The notes under the pieces were generated by a model. It was given only the letters and a program-made list of their open reading frames with translations, was not told the DNA's origin and did not search any database. From the NCBI RefSeq assembly GCF_014200175.1, contig NZ_JACHBD010000001.1, forward strand, positions 744,001-808,000: 64,000 bases of DNA, in the 5' to 3' direction. Position numbers and translations under genes: made by a program. This document shows, in pieces, positions 56,947 to 64,000 of the stretch (the stretch's first letter is position 1; every line of letters starts with the position of its first letter). This DNA is from Rhizobium lentis (GTDB lineage Bacteria; Pseudomonadota; Alphaproteobacteria; Rhizobiales; Rhizobiaceae).

Positions 56947-57660
56947 ATGAAAAGGCTCCTGCTTCTCGCATGCCTGGCGTTGCCCTGCGCCGCCCATGCG
57001 CAGACAATCAATTTCACGACCGAGGATTACGCCCCCTTCAACTATCGCGAAGGCAAGGAGATCAAGGGCGCGACCGTTGAGCAGGTCGAAAAGGTGATGG
57101 CGGCGATCGGGGTCGACTACGCGATTGAGGTCTTGCCCTGGGCGCGCGCTTTCGGCCTCGCCCGCACGGCGCCGATGACCTGCGTTTTCGCCACCGCCCA
57201 CAACAGCGCCCGCGACCCGCTGTTCAAATGGATCGAGCCGCTACTGATCGATCGCAATATCCTGATCACCCGCAAGGGCTCGGGCGTCACCGCCGGCAAT
57301 CTGGACGAGGCGAAGAAATATACGATCGGCACGCAGCGGGAGGACTACACCGAGACGATCCTGAAGGAGAAGGGCTTCCCCAAGCTCGATGTTGCCAGCG
57401 ACTTCAACGCGACGCTGCGCAAGCTGCTGAGCGGCCGCATCGACATGATGCCGATCTCCGAACTCTATTACGACAAGCTGAAGGCCGATCAGCCGGTGGA
57501 GATGGTGACGGTGCTCTCGGCCCAGCCGATGGGCATTGCCTGCGAAAAGAGCTTTCCGGACGATCTGCGCGCCAAGATGCAGGCCGCGCTCGACAAGCTG
57601 ATCGCCGATGGCGACCAGAAAAAGATCTTCCTGAAATACGGCATGAACCTGTCGGACTGA
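56947..57660 (+). CDS. Periplasmic solute-binding protein, SBP_bac_3 type
   Basis: 237 residues. Signal peptide MKRLLLLACLALPCAAHA. The body has the amino-acid-type binding fold (DYAPFNYREGKEIKGATVEQ, YTIGTQREDYTETIL). No permease or ATPase gene is nearby. It follows the GGDEF-EAL gene by 24 bases with AAGGAGATGATCCG at its start, so it may act as a sensor partner of that protein, which is inference. Confidence 0.87.
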   Translation: MKRLLLLACLALPCAAHAQTINFTTEDYAPFNYREGKEIKGATVEQVEKVMAAIGVDYAIEVLPWARAFGLARTAPMTCVFATAHNSARDPLFKWIEPLLIDRNILITRKGSGVTAGNLDEAKKYTIGTQREDYTETILKEKGFPKLDVASDFNATLRKLLSGRIDMMPISELYYDKLKADQPVEMVTVLSAQPMGIACEKSFPDDLRAKMQAALDKLIADGDQKKIFLKYGMNLSD

Positions 57661-57737
57661 TGCTGCCCTTTCCGCTTGACATTGCGCGGTTTTCCGGGTG
57701 GTGAACAGCGGGAAAGCTTAAGCGAGGAAGACAGGCA

Positions 57738-58469
57738 ATGCTGATCATCGCGGGTCTCGGCAATCCCGGCGCCAAATACGCCGGCAACCGTCACAATATC
57801 GGCTTCATGGCCGTTGACGCCATCCATCGGCGCCACAGCTTTTCGCCCTGGTCGAAAAAGTTCAGGGGCGAGATCGCCGAAGGCGAACTCGCCGGCGAGA
57901 AGGTGCTGCTGATCAAGCCCCAGACCTATATGAACCTCTCCGGCGAGGCCGTCGGCGAGGCGATGCGCTTTTACAAGCTCCAGCCCGCCGACCTTGTCGC
58001 AATCTATGACGAGCTCGACCTTCCCGCTGGCAAGGCGCGGCTGAAGACCGGCGGCGGCCATGGCGGCCACAACGGCATCAGGTCGCTGGACGCCCATTGC
58101 GGCAAGGAATACCGGCGCCTGCGCCTCGGCATCGGCCATCCCGGCGTCAAGGAAATGGTGCAGAACCATGTGCTCGGCGATTTCGCCAAGGCCGACAGGG
58201 ACTGGCTGGAACCGCTGCTCGACACGCTCGCTGACAATGCCGAGATGCTGGTGCGGAACGAGGATTCGCAGCTGATGAACAAGATCGCGCTGGCGCTCGG
58301 CGGCCAGGCCGAGGAGGAAAAACCGCGCCGAGAAAGTAAGGATGGCGAAAAGAAGCCGGCCGGCCAGTCGCATATCCGCCAGGCCCGCAGCAGCAATCAG
58401 CCGAAACTCCCCGCCACCGGGCCGATGGCCGAGATGCTGAAGAAGATGTTCGGCAATAAGGGGGAATGA
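57738..58469 (+). CDS. pth: Peptidyl-tRNA hydrolase
   Basis: 243 residues. The Pth core has [20 protein letters not shown] with the catalytic histidine and [15 protein letters not shown] charged C-terminal extension of about 50 residues, rich in Lys and Glu, is usual in rhizobial Pth compared with the 194-residue E. coli enzyme. It frees tRNA from prematurely released peptidyl-tRNA. Its stop codon overlaps the start of the broken GNAT gene by four bases. Confidence 0.95.
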   Translation: MLIIAGLGNPGAKYAGNRHNIGFMAVDAIHRRHSFSPWSKKFRGEIAEGELAGEKVLLIKPQTYMNLSGEAVGEAMRFYKLQPADLVAIYDELDLPAGKARLKTGGGHGGHNGIRSLDAHCGKEYRRLRLGIGHPGVKEMVQNHVLGDFAKADRDWLEPLLDTLADNAEMLVRNEDSQLMNKIALALGGQAEEEKPRRESKDGEKKPAGQSHIRQARSSNQPKLPATGPMAEMLKKMFGNKGE

Positions 58470-58927
58470 GGCCGGTGCCGGACCATGATTTCGCCATCCG
58501 CCCCGCAACTGCCGGCGATCTTCCGGGACTGGCCGTCCTCTACCGCCATTTGAACCCGACAGATCCCGTTCTTGACACGGCCATGGCAGAAGAGCGCTTC
58601 TCCGCTATCCTCGCCCATCCCGGCATGACCGTCTTCATTGCCTTTGCCGGCGATGTCGCCGCCGCCACCGCCACGCAGATCGTCGTGCCGAACCTGACGC
58701 GGGGCGGCGCCTCCTATGCGCTCATCGAAACGTCGTCACCCACGCCGAACGCCAGGGTTATGCCGGCGCCGTCATCGGTCATGCGGTAGAGCAGGCCTGG
58801 AAGGCCCGGCTGCTACAAAGTGGTGCTGCTGACCGGCTCCAGGAATCCTGAGACGCTTCGCTTCTACGAGAATTGGGGCTTCATCCAGGACAAGACTGGT
58901 TATCAGATCCGCCGAGCCGCAGACCGG
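58466..58927 (+). pseudogene. GNAT N-acetyltransferase gene broken by two indels
   Basis: The frame opens FAIRPATAGDLPGLAVLYRH, a GNAT start. At about 58727-58731 one A is missing (GAAAC where GAAAAC would read ENVVTHAERQGYAGAVIGHA), so the frame ends at a TAG at 58787. At 58805-58807 an extra C restores the original frame, which continues AGCYKVVLLTGSRNPETLRF and YENWGF. The expected stop is also missing and the frame runs into the antisense of clpS. Two compensating indels could be real decay or assembly errors. An intact relative would be about 150 residues. Confidence 0.75.
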
Positions 58928-59239
58928 TTATTCCTCGGGCTCCGTCGTGAACATCAACGGAAAGCCCATCTCCTTGGCAAGGTCGATGCCCTCCTTGGCC
59001 TTTGTCTCGGCAATGTCCTTGGCGCAGACCACGACCACGCAGGAGCCGAGCTTGTGCGCCGTCATCATCACTCGATAGCCGGTCTCCTCGCTCATGCGGA
59101 AGACAACCTTCAGGATCACGATGACGAATTCGCGCGGCGTATAGTCGTCGTTGACGAGGATGACCTTGTAGAGCTTCGGCTTGTCCAGCTTCAACTTCAC
59201 CTTGGTCTTCGGCTTCAGGGCAACGTCGTTGTCACTCAT
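58928..59239 (-). CDS. clpS: ATP-dependent Clp protease adaptor, ClpS2-type
   Basis: 103 residues: KLYKVILVNDDYTPREFVIV is the N-degron-binding region of ClpS, with the DD pair that contacts the free amino terminus. It hands substrates to ClpAP. The sequence resembles the divergent second paralogue (ClpS2) of alphaproteobacteria rather than the clpA-linked ClpS1, and no clpA lies nearby. The paralogue assignment is from memory of Agrobacterium ClpS2. Confidence 0.9.
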   Translation of the reverse strand: MSDNDVALKPKTKVKLKLDKPKLYKVILVNDDYTPREFVIVILKVVFRMSEETGYRVMMTAHKLGSCVVVVCAKDIAETKAKEGIDLAKEMGFPLMFTTEPEE

Positions 59240-59329
59240 CGGAAATTCTACCGGTTGATGACATGAGAAAGCAGAAAAATATCCGCGGTAATATATTGCA
59301 CCCCCGGTACGGCAGTTCAATGATGGATA

Positions 59330-59728
59330 TCACTCCGCCGATAGCAGCAAGCAAGCCCGCCCGGCACTTTCGACGATCGCGGCGGCCTTTCTGTCGAAGG
59401 TCGCGAATATTTCGCCGCCAAGCCTGCGGCCTTCGAAGACGATGACGCCATCGGCGAAATCCCCGCCGGCATCGAGGAAGGACAACCCAGCCTCGATAGC
59501 TGCTCTGTCGTAGACGACCTTCCTGTCCGATATCAGCAGCCGGATGGTCGCTGATATCTCGGAGGCGCTCTTGCGATAAATCCGGCCGACGACCCAGACG
59601 AACTCGCAAAATGTCAGGCTGGAAACGAACAGCCTTTCGGCCTCGCGCATCAATATCCTTGCACGTTCCGTTTGCTTCGGGTCGTCGTCCACGGCCGCCC
59701 GCACAAGCACATTCGTATCAACGATCAT
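59330..59728 (-). CDS. PIN-domain toxin (VapC-type), second pair
   Basis: 132 residues from ATG 59728. PIN residues are D4 (MIVDTNVL), E42 (TFCEFVWVV), D90/D93 and D112 (ATFDRK). It overlaps the antitoxin gene by 11 bases. An in-frame TTG at 59740 would add four residues. Looks intact. Confidence 0.88.
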   Translation of the reverse strand: MIVDTNVLVRAAVDDDPKQTERARILMREAERLFVSSLTFCEFVWVVGRIYRKSASEISATIRLLISDRKVVYDRAAIEAGLSFLDAGGDFADGVIVFEGRRLGGEIFATFDRKAAAIVESAGRACLLLSAE

Positions 59729-59996
59729 CGCCGCTGCCAACCTCGCCTGCCCAGCCTGCTCTTATGGCCTCGTCGATCTCCTCGAGCGTCGCATGGATAT
59801 TCTCGTTGTTCCTGAGGCTTCCGAAGAAGCTTTCGATCGAGCCGGCGGCGGGCGGCGTTTTTACCGCAGCGACCTCGACTTTGCCACCAGGCAGGAGATC
59901 GACATCAATCTTGTCGCCGGGCCTGATCCCGAGGTGCTGAAGCACCTCCTTTTTCAGGGTGACTTGCCCCTTTGCCGTCACTGTCAGGGTCGCCAT
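59718..59996 (-). CDS. AbrB/MazE-type antitoxin
   Basis: 92 residues. The N-terminal swapped-hairpin AbrB fold reads ATLTVTAKGQVTLKKEVLQH followed by LGIRPGDKIDVDLL. The C-terminal tail would bind the toxin. It is the first gene of the pair; ATG 59996 matches the family start MATLTVT. Confidence 0.88.
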   Translation of the reverse strand: MATLTVTAKGQVTLKKEVLQHLGIRPGDKIDVDLLPGGKVEVAAVKTPPAAGSIESFFGSLRNNENIHATLEEIDEAIRAGWAGEVGSGDDR

Positions 59997-60149
59997 GTTC
60001 GATATGTCCTTTTTTCTGAAGGTAAGGCTAAATCGCCTTACCTTCAAGCCGGGCGCCATTGCTTTTTCGATTCATACCGCGAACCCTTGACCCGAGCCGA
60101 CCATTCCCGCATAGGCAGGGCAAAGTTACCAATAGATATGGATCAAGCC

Positions 60150-61253
60150 ATGGGCTTCAAATGCGGCATCGTCGGTCTGCCGAACGTCGGCAAATCGACC
60201 CTCTTCAACGCGCTCACCAAGACGGCGGCGGCACAGGCGGCGAATTATCCCTTCTGCACCATTGAGCCGAATACCGGCGAAGTCGCCGTACCTGATCCGC
60301 GCATGCGCAAGCTTGCCGACATCGCCAAGTCCAAGGAATTGATCCCGACCCGTATCTCTTTCGTCGATATCGCCGGCCTGGTGCGCGGCGCCTCGAAAGG
60401 TGAAGGCCTCGGCAACCAGTTCCTCGCCAACATCCGCGAAGTCGACGCGATCGTGCATGTGCTGCGCTGCTTCGAAGACAGCGACATCACCCATGTCGAG
60501 GGCCGCATCAACCCCGTTGCCGATGCCGAGACGATCGAGACCGAGCTGATGCTCGCCGACCTCGAAAGCCTGGAGCGCCGCACCGAGCAGACGCGCAAGC
60601 GCGCCACCGGCAAGGACAAGGAGTCGATGGCGATGCTGCCGATCATGGAAGCGTCGCTGAAGCTGCTCAATGAGGGCAAGCCAGTGCGCACGCTGCTGTC
60701 GACGCTCGATACCGAGGAGATCGCCACCCTCAAGGGCCTCAACCTCCTGACGTCGCATCCGGTGCTCTATGTCTGCAACGTCGCCGAGGGCGATGCCTCG
60801 ACCGGCAATGAATTCACCGAAGCGGTGGCCGCGATGGCCAGGGAACAGGGCGCCGAAACCGTCATCATCTCGGCGGCGATCGAAGCCGAAGTCGCCCAAC
60901 TGGCCGAGGAGGAAGCCAAGGAATTCCTGTCCGCCCTCGGCCTTGACGAGGCCGGCCTCGACCGCCTGATCCGCGCCGGCTACAAGCTGCTCGACCTCAT
61001 CACCTATTTCACCGTCGGCCCCAAGGAAACGCGCGCCTGGACGATCGAGCGCGGCACCAAGGCGCCGCAGGCCGCCGGCGTCATCCATTCGGACTTCGAG
61101 CGCGGTTTCATCCGTGCCAACACCATAGCCTATGACGACTACATCAAATTCAACGGCGAAGTCGGCGCCAAGGATGCCGGCAAGGCGCGCGACGAAGGCA
61201 AGGAATACGTCGTCCAGGACGGCGACGTCATCCATTTCCGCTTCAATACCTAA
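60150..61253 (+). CDS. ychF: Ribosome-associated ATPase YchF
   Basis: 367 residues: a TRAFAC GTPase-like domain with P-loop GLPNVGKSTLFNALT, switch motif DIAGLVRGAS, and the altered N-box that makes YchF prefer ATP, then a helical region and a C-terminal TGS domain (YFTVGPKETRAWTIERG). ATG 60150 or 60138 (MDQAMGF). It converges on the DUF2157 gene across a shared terminator. Confidence 0.95.
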   Translation: MGFKCGIVGLPNVGKSTLFNALTKTAAAQAANYPFCTIEPNTGEVAVPDPRMRKLADIAKSKELIPTRISFVDIAGLVRGASKGEGLGNQFLANIREVDAIVHVLRCFEDSDITHVEGRINPVADAETIETELMLADLESLERRTEQTRKRATGKDKESMAMLPIMEASLKLLNEGKPVRTLLSTLDTEEIATLKGLNLLTSHPVLYVCNVAEGDASTGNEFTEAVAAMAREQGAETVIISAAIEAEVAQLAEEEAKEFLSALGLDEAGLDRLIRAGYKLLDLITYFTVGPKETRAWTIERGTKAPQAAGVIHSDFERGFIRANTIAYDDYIKFNGEVGAKDAGKARDEGKEYVVQDGDVIHFRFNT

Positions 61254-61260
61254 ATAAAAG

Positions 61261-61289
61261 AGGCTGCCGCCTTAACCCGGCGGCAGCCT
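61261..61289. terminator. Shared bidirectional terminator of ychF and DUF2157 gene
   Basis: AGGCTGCCGCC-TTAACCC-GGCGGCAGCCT is a perfect eleven-base-pair stem, with A-rich sequence on the left and TGTTTG on the right. The DUF2157 stop codon lies in the loop. Confidence 0.9.
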
Positions 61290-62351
61290 GTTTGCGATGG
61301 TCGGCGGCAGTGCCCTGAGCACCAGTCGTCGAAGCGGCATCCAGCCGGTGCCGATGATCAACACAATCGCACCGACAATAATCAGCGTCGTGAAGATGTA
61401 GGTGTCGACCGTGGCGCTCCCCTGTCGGAAGACGCTGAAGATCGCAACGCCGAGCGACAGCAGCCCCGAAGTGACGAAGGCGCGCCGGTCGATGATGAGA
61501 CCGATCAGCATCAGCATCGCCACCGTCGCGACGACCACAGGTGTCCGCGACGACATGTTCGCGACGTCGAGGATGCGAACGTCTTCCCCGAACGACAGCA
61601 GGGAAACAGTGCTGTAGAGCAGGGCTGGCGCCGCGCCGAGATGCAGCCAGAAAGCGATATCCGAACGCGTTGTCCGCCGCAGCCGGTCGCCAATATCGAA
61701 ATATAGCGCCACCGCAAACAGTCCGAGCGCGCAGACGAGGGCAACCTGCGCCAGCACGATGGGATGATCGAGGAAAAACGCCGGATTGCCGCTTGCCCAC
61801 TGTACCACGCGCAAAAGCAGGGTGAGGACGAAGGCAAGCGCCGACATGATCGAGAGCGCCAGCGAAAGCGGTACCCGGTAGCGGGCATAATAGGCGCCGA
61901 GAATGATCGGGAAACCGGCGACGAACTGCGTCGCCTCCGCTCCGAAGGATGTAGCGGTCGGCGTCCACGGCGGAAAGAATCGCGACATCAGCAGGCAGGT
62001 CCAGCAGAACAGCGCGATCGTCAGGCTAACGGCTGGCAGAGCGAGCCGCTGGCGGCGCACCAGGATTTCCGAAAGGACGATGGTCGCGGGAAGCACAGCA
62101 TAAAGTGCCGAAAGCCCCCAGAGGCCGCCGAGCCCCACGACGACGCCGATGGTGATCAGCACGTCGTGAAACCCGCGCACGAAGCGCGGCGTCTCCGTGT
62201 CCGACCAGGCCAGCCCATCGGAGGCTGACGGCTGCGGCTCGACAACCGCCACGCCGCGCGCAGTCAGAAAAGGCAGAAGCCGCCCGCCCGCCTCCTGTGA
62301 AATCAGCCCCTGGCGCGCCGCCTCGTCGAGTATCGACTTCAGTTCCGTCAT
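61272..62351 (-). CDS. DUF2157 membrane protein
   Basis: 359 residues. A short cytoplasmic N-terminus (LKSILDEAARQGLISQEAG) typical of DUF2157 is followed by about nine to ten transmembrane helices. The function is unknown. Upstream of its start is the nested repeat at 62404-62519. It is monocistronic. Confidence 0.84.
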   Translation of the reverse strand: MTELKSILDEAARQGLISQEAGGRLLPFLTARGVAVVEPQPSASDGLAWSDTETPRFVRGFHDVLITIGVVVGLGGLWGLSALYAVLPATIVLSEILVRRQRLALPAVSLTIALFCWTCLLMSRFFPPWTPTATSFGAEATQFVAGFPIILGAYYARYRVPLSLALSIMSALAFVLTLLLRVVQWASGNPAFFLDHPIVLAQVALVCALGLFAVALYFDIGDRLRRTTRSDIAFWLHLGAAPALLYSTVSLLSFGEDVRILDVANMSSRTPVVVATVAMLMLIGLIIDRRAFVTSGLLSLGVAIFSVFRQGSATVDTYIFTTLIIVGAIVLIIGTGWMPLRRLVLRALPPTIANRLPPG

Positions 62352-62403
62352 GCCGGTTTATCTCCCCGGAATCATTGAGCCCGCGCGGATGCTATTGTAA
62401 GCA

Positions 62404-62519
62404 TTAGAGCATGATGCCGAAAAGTGTGAGCGGTTTTCGGGCGACATCATGCTCTAACTCTTTAATGTAGAACAGGATTCAGATTTTTAGGGCCGATTCG
62501 GCCTAAAATCATCCTGTTC
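62404..62519. repeat. Dispersed nested-palindrome repeat (copy C) and adjoining second palindrome
   Basis: TTAGAGCATGATG (62404-62416) and CATCATGCTCTAA (62445-62457) are perfect 13-base arms enclosing CCGAAAA and TTTTCGG. A second hairpin runs from GAACAGGAT (62470-62478) to ATCCTGTTC (62511-62519) with an inner TTTTAGG/CCTAAAA stem. The block fills the gap between the DUF2157 and MaoC genes. Confidence 0.8.
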
Positions 62520-62546
62520 TAGGCGCTGCATATGACGGAGGAGCGA

Positions 62547-63035
62547 ATGTCGGCGGAAAAGCTTTCCTTCGAGGATTTTGAGCCCGGCCGCCGCTTTCCC
62601 CTCGGCCCGAAGCTGGTGAGCGCCGGGGAGATCATCGAATTCGCCAGCGAATTCGATCCGCAGCCGATGCATCTCGACGAGGCTGCTGGCCGCGCCAGCA
62701 TTCTCGGCGGTCTCGCCGCCTCCGGCTGGCATACGTCCGCGATGCTGATGCGCATGATGGCCGACAGCTACATCCTGAACGCACTCTGCGAGGGTGCGCC
62801 CGGCATCGATCTGATGGAATGGCGAAAGCCGGTACTGGCCGGCGACACGCTGCAGGGCCACTCGACGGTGCTTGAAGCCCGGCCGATGCGCTCGCGGCCC
62901 GGCATCGGCATTGCCAAGTTCCGCCACGAAGTGGAAAATCAGCGCGGCGAACTTGTTTGTCTCTCGGAAAACTCGGTCATGATCCGCATGCGCCCTGCCC
63001 CAGGCATCAGCATGAGCCCGGAGATTACAGCATGA
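62547..63035 (+). CDS. MaoC-type dehydratase (first of two)
   Basis: 162 residues with the hot-dog fold of (R)-hydratases; the catalytic region is FASEFDPQPMHLDEAAG followed by GLAASGWHT. The family hydrates trans-2-enoyl-CoA or related thioesters. ATG 62547 is chosen because GGAGGAG sits just upstream; ATG 62532 lacks a site. The stop overlaps the next start by four bases. Confidence 0.9.
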   Translation: MSAEKLSFEDFEPGRRFPLGPKLVSAGEIIEFASEFDPQPMHLDEAAGRASILGGLAASGWHTSAMLMRMMADSYILNALCEGAPGIDLMEWRKPVLAGDTLQGHSTVLEARPMRSRPGIGIAKFRHEVENQRGELVCLSENSVMIRMRPAPGISMSPEITA

Positions 63036-63499
63036 GAATGTCCGAACTTTACGCCGTCGGCGAAAAGGCCGTGATCGGCAGCTACGTCTTCACCGAGGAA
63101 AACATCATCCACTTCGCGACGCGCTACGATCCGCAGCGTTTTCACGTCGACAAGGAAGCCGCCAAGGAAACCCTGTTCGGTGGTCTTTGCGCCTCGGGCT
63201 GGCACACCACCGCCGCCTGGATGCGCACCTTCCTCGCCTTCTGGAAACGTCAGAGCGTCGCCCTCGCGCAGAGAGGACTGGCGGCACCGAACCTCGGCCC
63301 TTCGCCGGGTTTCCAGAAACTGCAGTGGCTGCGGCCGATCTTCCCAGGCGACGTCGTGACGTACTCCGTTGCCCTCCTCTCCAGCCGGCCGCTCGCGTCG
63401 CGGCCGGGCTGGCACCTCAACACCATCCTTTGCGAAGGCGTCAATCAAAACGGCGATCCCGTCATGCGCTTCGAAAGCGGCGTCCTCGAATACGACTGA
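63032..63499 (+). CDS. MaoC-type dehydratase (second of two)
   Basis: 155 residues. Hydratase segment FATRYDPQRFHVDKEAA and GLCASGWHTTAAWMR. It is clearly paralogous to the preceding gene and coupled to it by an ATGA overlap, so the two may form a heterodimer, as do tandem MaoC-like subunits elsewhere. Substrate unknown. Confidence 0.9.
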   Translation: MRMSELYAVGEKAVIGSYVFTEENIIHFATRYDPQRFHVDKEAAKETLFGGLCASGWHTTAAWMRTFLAFWKRQSVALAQRGLAAPNLGPSPGFQKLQWLRPIFPGDVVTYSVALLSSRPLASRPGWHLNTILCEGVNQNGDPVMRFESGVLEYD

Positions 63500-63522
63500 G
63501 GCCGCCAGCAACGAGGGCGGGC

Positions 63523-64000
63523 TCAGTGTCCGGAAAATTCGACCAGCGTGTGCACGCTGACGCCGAGTTCTTCCAGCTTCCGGCGGCCGCCGAGGTCGGG
63601 CAGATCGATGACGAAGCAGGCGCCGACCACCTCCGCGCCGATCTGACGCAGCAACTTCGTAGCCCCGACAGCCGTGCCGCCGGTGGCGATCAGATCGTCG
63701 ACCAGGATCACTTTCTCGCCGGGCTCGATCGCATCGCGATGCATCTCCATCTCGTCCACGCCATATTCCAGGCTGTAGGCGATGCGAACAGTGTCATGCG
63801 GCAGCTTGCCCTTCTTCCGGATCGGCACGAAGCCCGAGGAAAGCTGATGCGCCACCGCGCCGCCGAGAATAAAACCGCGCGCCTCCATGCCGGCAATCTT
63901 GTCGATCTTCGTTCCCGCATAGGGCTGCACGAGTTCATCGACCGCCCTGCGGAAGGCGCGGGGATTGCCGAGCAGCGTGGTGATGTCACGGAAAATGATT
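63523..64000 (-). CDS. apt: Adenine phosphoribosyltransferase, N-terminus beyond window
   Basis: The last 158 or so residues are visible; the start lies past the right edge. The PRPP-binding motif is [14 protein letters not shown], and [14 protein letters not shown] plus [11 protein letters not shown] are typical of Apt. It salvages adenine to AMP. It converges on the second MaoC gene. Confidence 0.95.
   Translation of the reverse strand, partial: IIFRDITTLLGNPRAFRRAVDELVQPYAGTKIDKIAGMEARGFILGGAVAHQLSSGFVPIRKKGKLPHDTVRIAYSLEYGVDEMEMHRDAIEPGEKVILVDDLIATGGTAVGATKLLRQIGAEVVGACFVIDLPDLGGRRKLEELGVSVHTLVEFSGH

Overview
This window looks like chromosome of an alphaproteobacterium of the Rhizobium leguminosarum / R. 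etli group. The evidence is the high-GC coding sequence, the C4-dicarboxylate transport locus dctA-dctBD beside an lpcC-type LPS core mannosyltransferase, the lrp / trxB / lsrB(vtlR) / tandem AbcR sRNA block, petP-petR, a BA14K protein, and short dispersed palindromic repeats typical of rhizobia. I see no rRNA, tRNA, CRISPR array, prophage or insertion sequence. Gene content is mostly core chromosomal with small accessory insertions (two toxin-antitoxin pairs, a glycosyltransferase pair, a sortase pair).

Layout. 1-8.5 kb: partial zinc metallopeptidase, zinc alcohol dehydrogenase, carB, then a two-gene DNA-repair operon (UdgX-type uracil-DNA glycosylase fused to a DUF4130-like domain, plus its partner radical-SAM protein). 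8.7-15.3 kb: greA, lpcC, then dctA divergent from dctBD, with a clear sigma-54 promoter for dctA and candidate tandem DctD sites. 15.3-20.9 kb: lrp divergent from trxB-lsrB, two tandem AbcR-type sRNAs with matched promoters and matched upstream boxes, an ArsR regulator with an old-yellow-enzyme reductase, and an APH-fold kinase. 21-29 kb: GrpB, DUF2188, a Ca2+/H+ antiporter, a glycosyltransferase pair (GT8 plus a GT29-like protein), a PIN/Phd toxin-antitoxin, aatA and a GT39-like membrane glycosyltransferase. 29-37.9 kb: a proteobacterial sortase with its VIT/vWA substrate (C-terminal LPQTA), a PQQ-type sugar dehydrogenase, DUF3052, an EamA transporter, cspA with a structured leader, BA14K, and an SDR/HxlR divergent pair. 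37.9-45.4 kb: petP-petR-histidine kinase, small envelope proteins, an MBL hydrolase, ybjN-proC-csaA, a possible sRNA, ubiK. 45.6-51.6 kb: lgt, a MidA-type methyltransferase, pgeF, an M24 peptidase, a lipoprotein, prs. 51.8-64 kb: DUF2125, rplY-pth with a GGDEF-EAL protein and a solute-binding protein between them, a broken GNAT gene, a clpS2-type adaptor, a PIN/AbrB toxin-antitoxin, ychF, DUF2157, two overlapping MaoC genes and partial apt.

How parts fit together: DctB/DctD should activate dctA from the sigma-54 promoter when dicarboxylates are present. LsrB/VtlR is known in relatives to control AbcR sRNAs, and here the gene sits directly upstream of both sRNA copies, each of which carries the same box at the same distance from its promoter. 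The sortase and its LPQTA substrate form a self-contained envelope-anchoring unit. The most rewarding regions for a second look are the AbcR block, the sortase pair, the UdgX/radical-SAM operon, the GT29-like/GT8 pair, the uncatalogued RNA candidates (44.95-45.11 kb and the cspA and rplY leaders) and the repeat family at 5.7, 21.1, 39.4 and 62.4 kb. All family names are assigned by motif recognition, without a database search.
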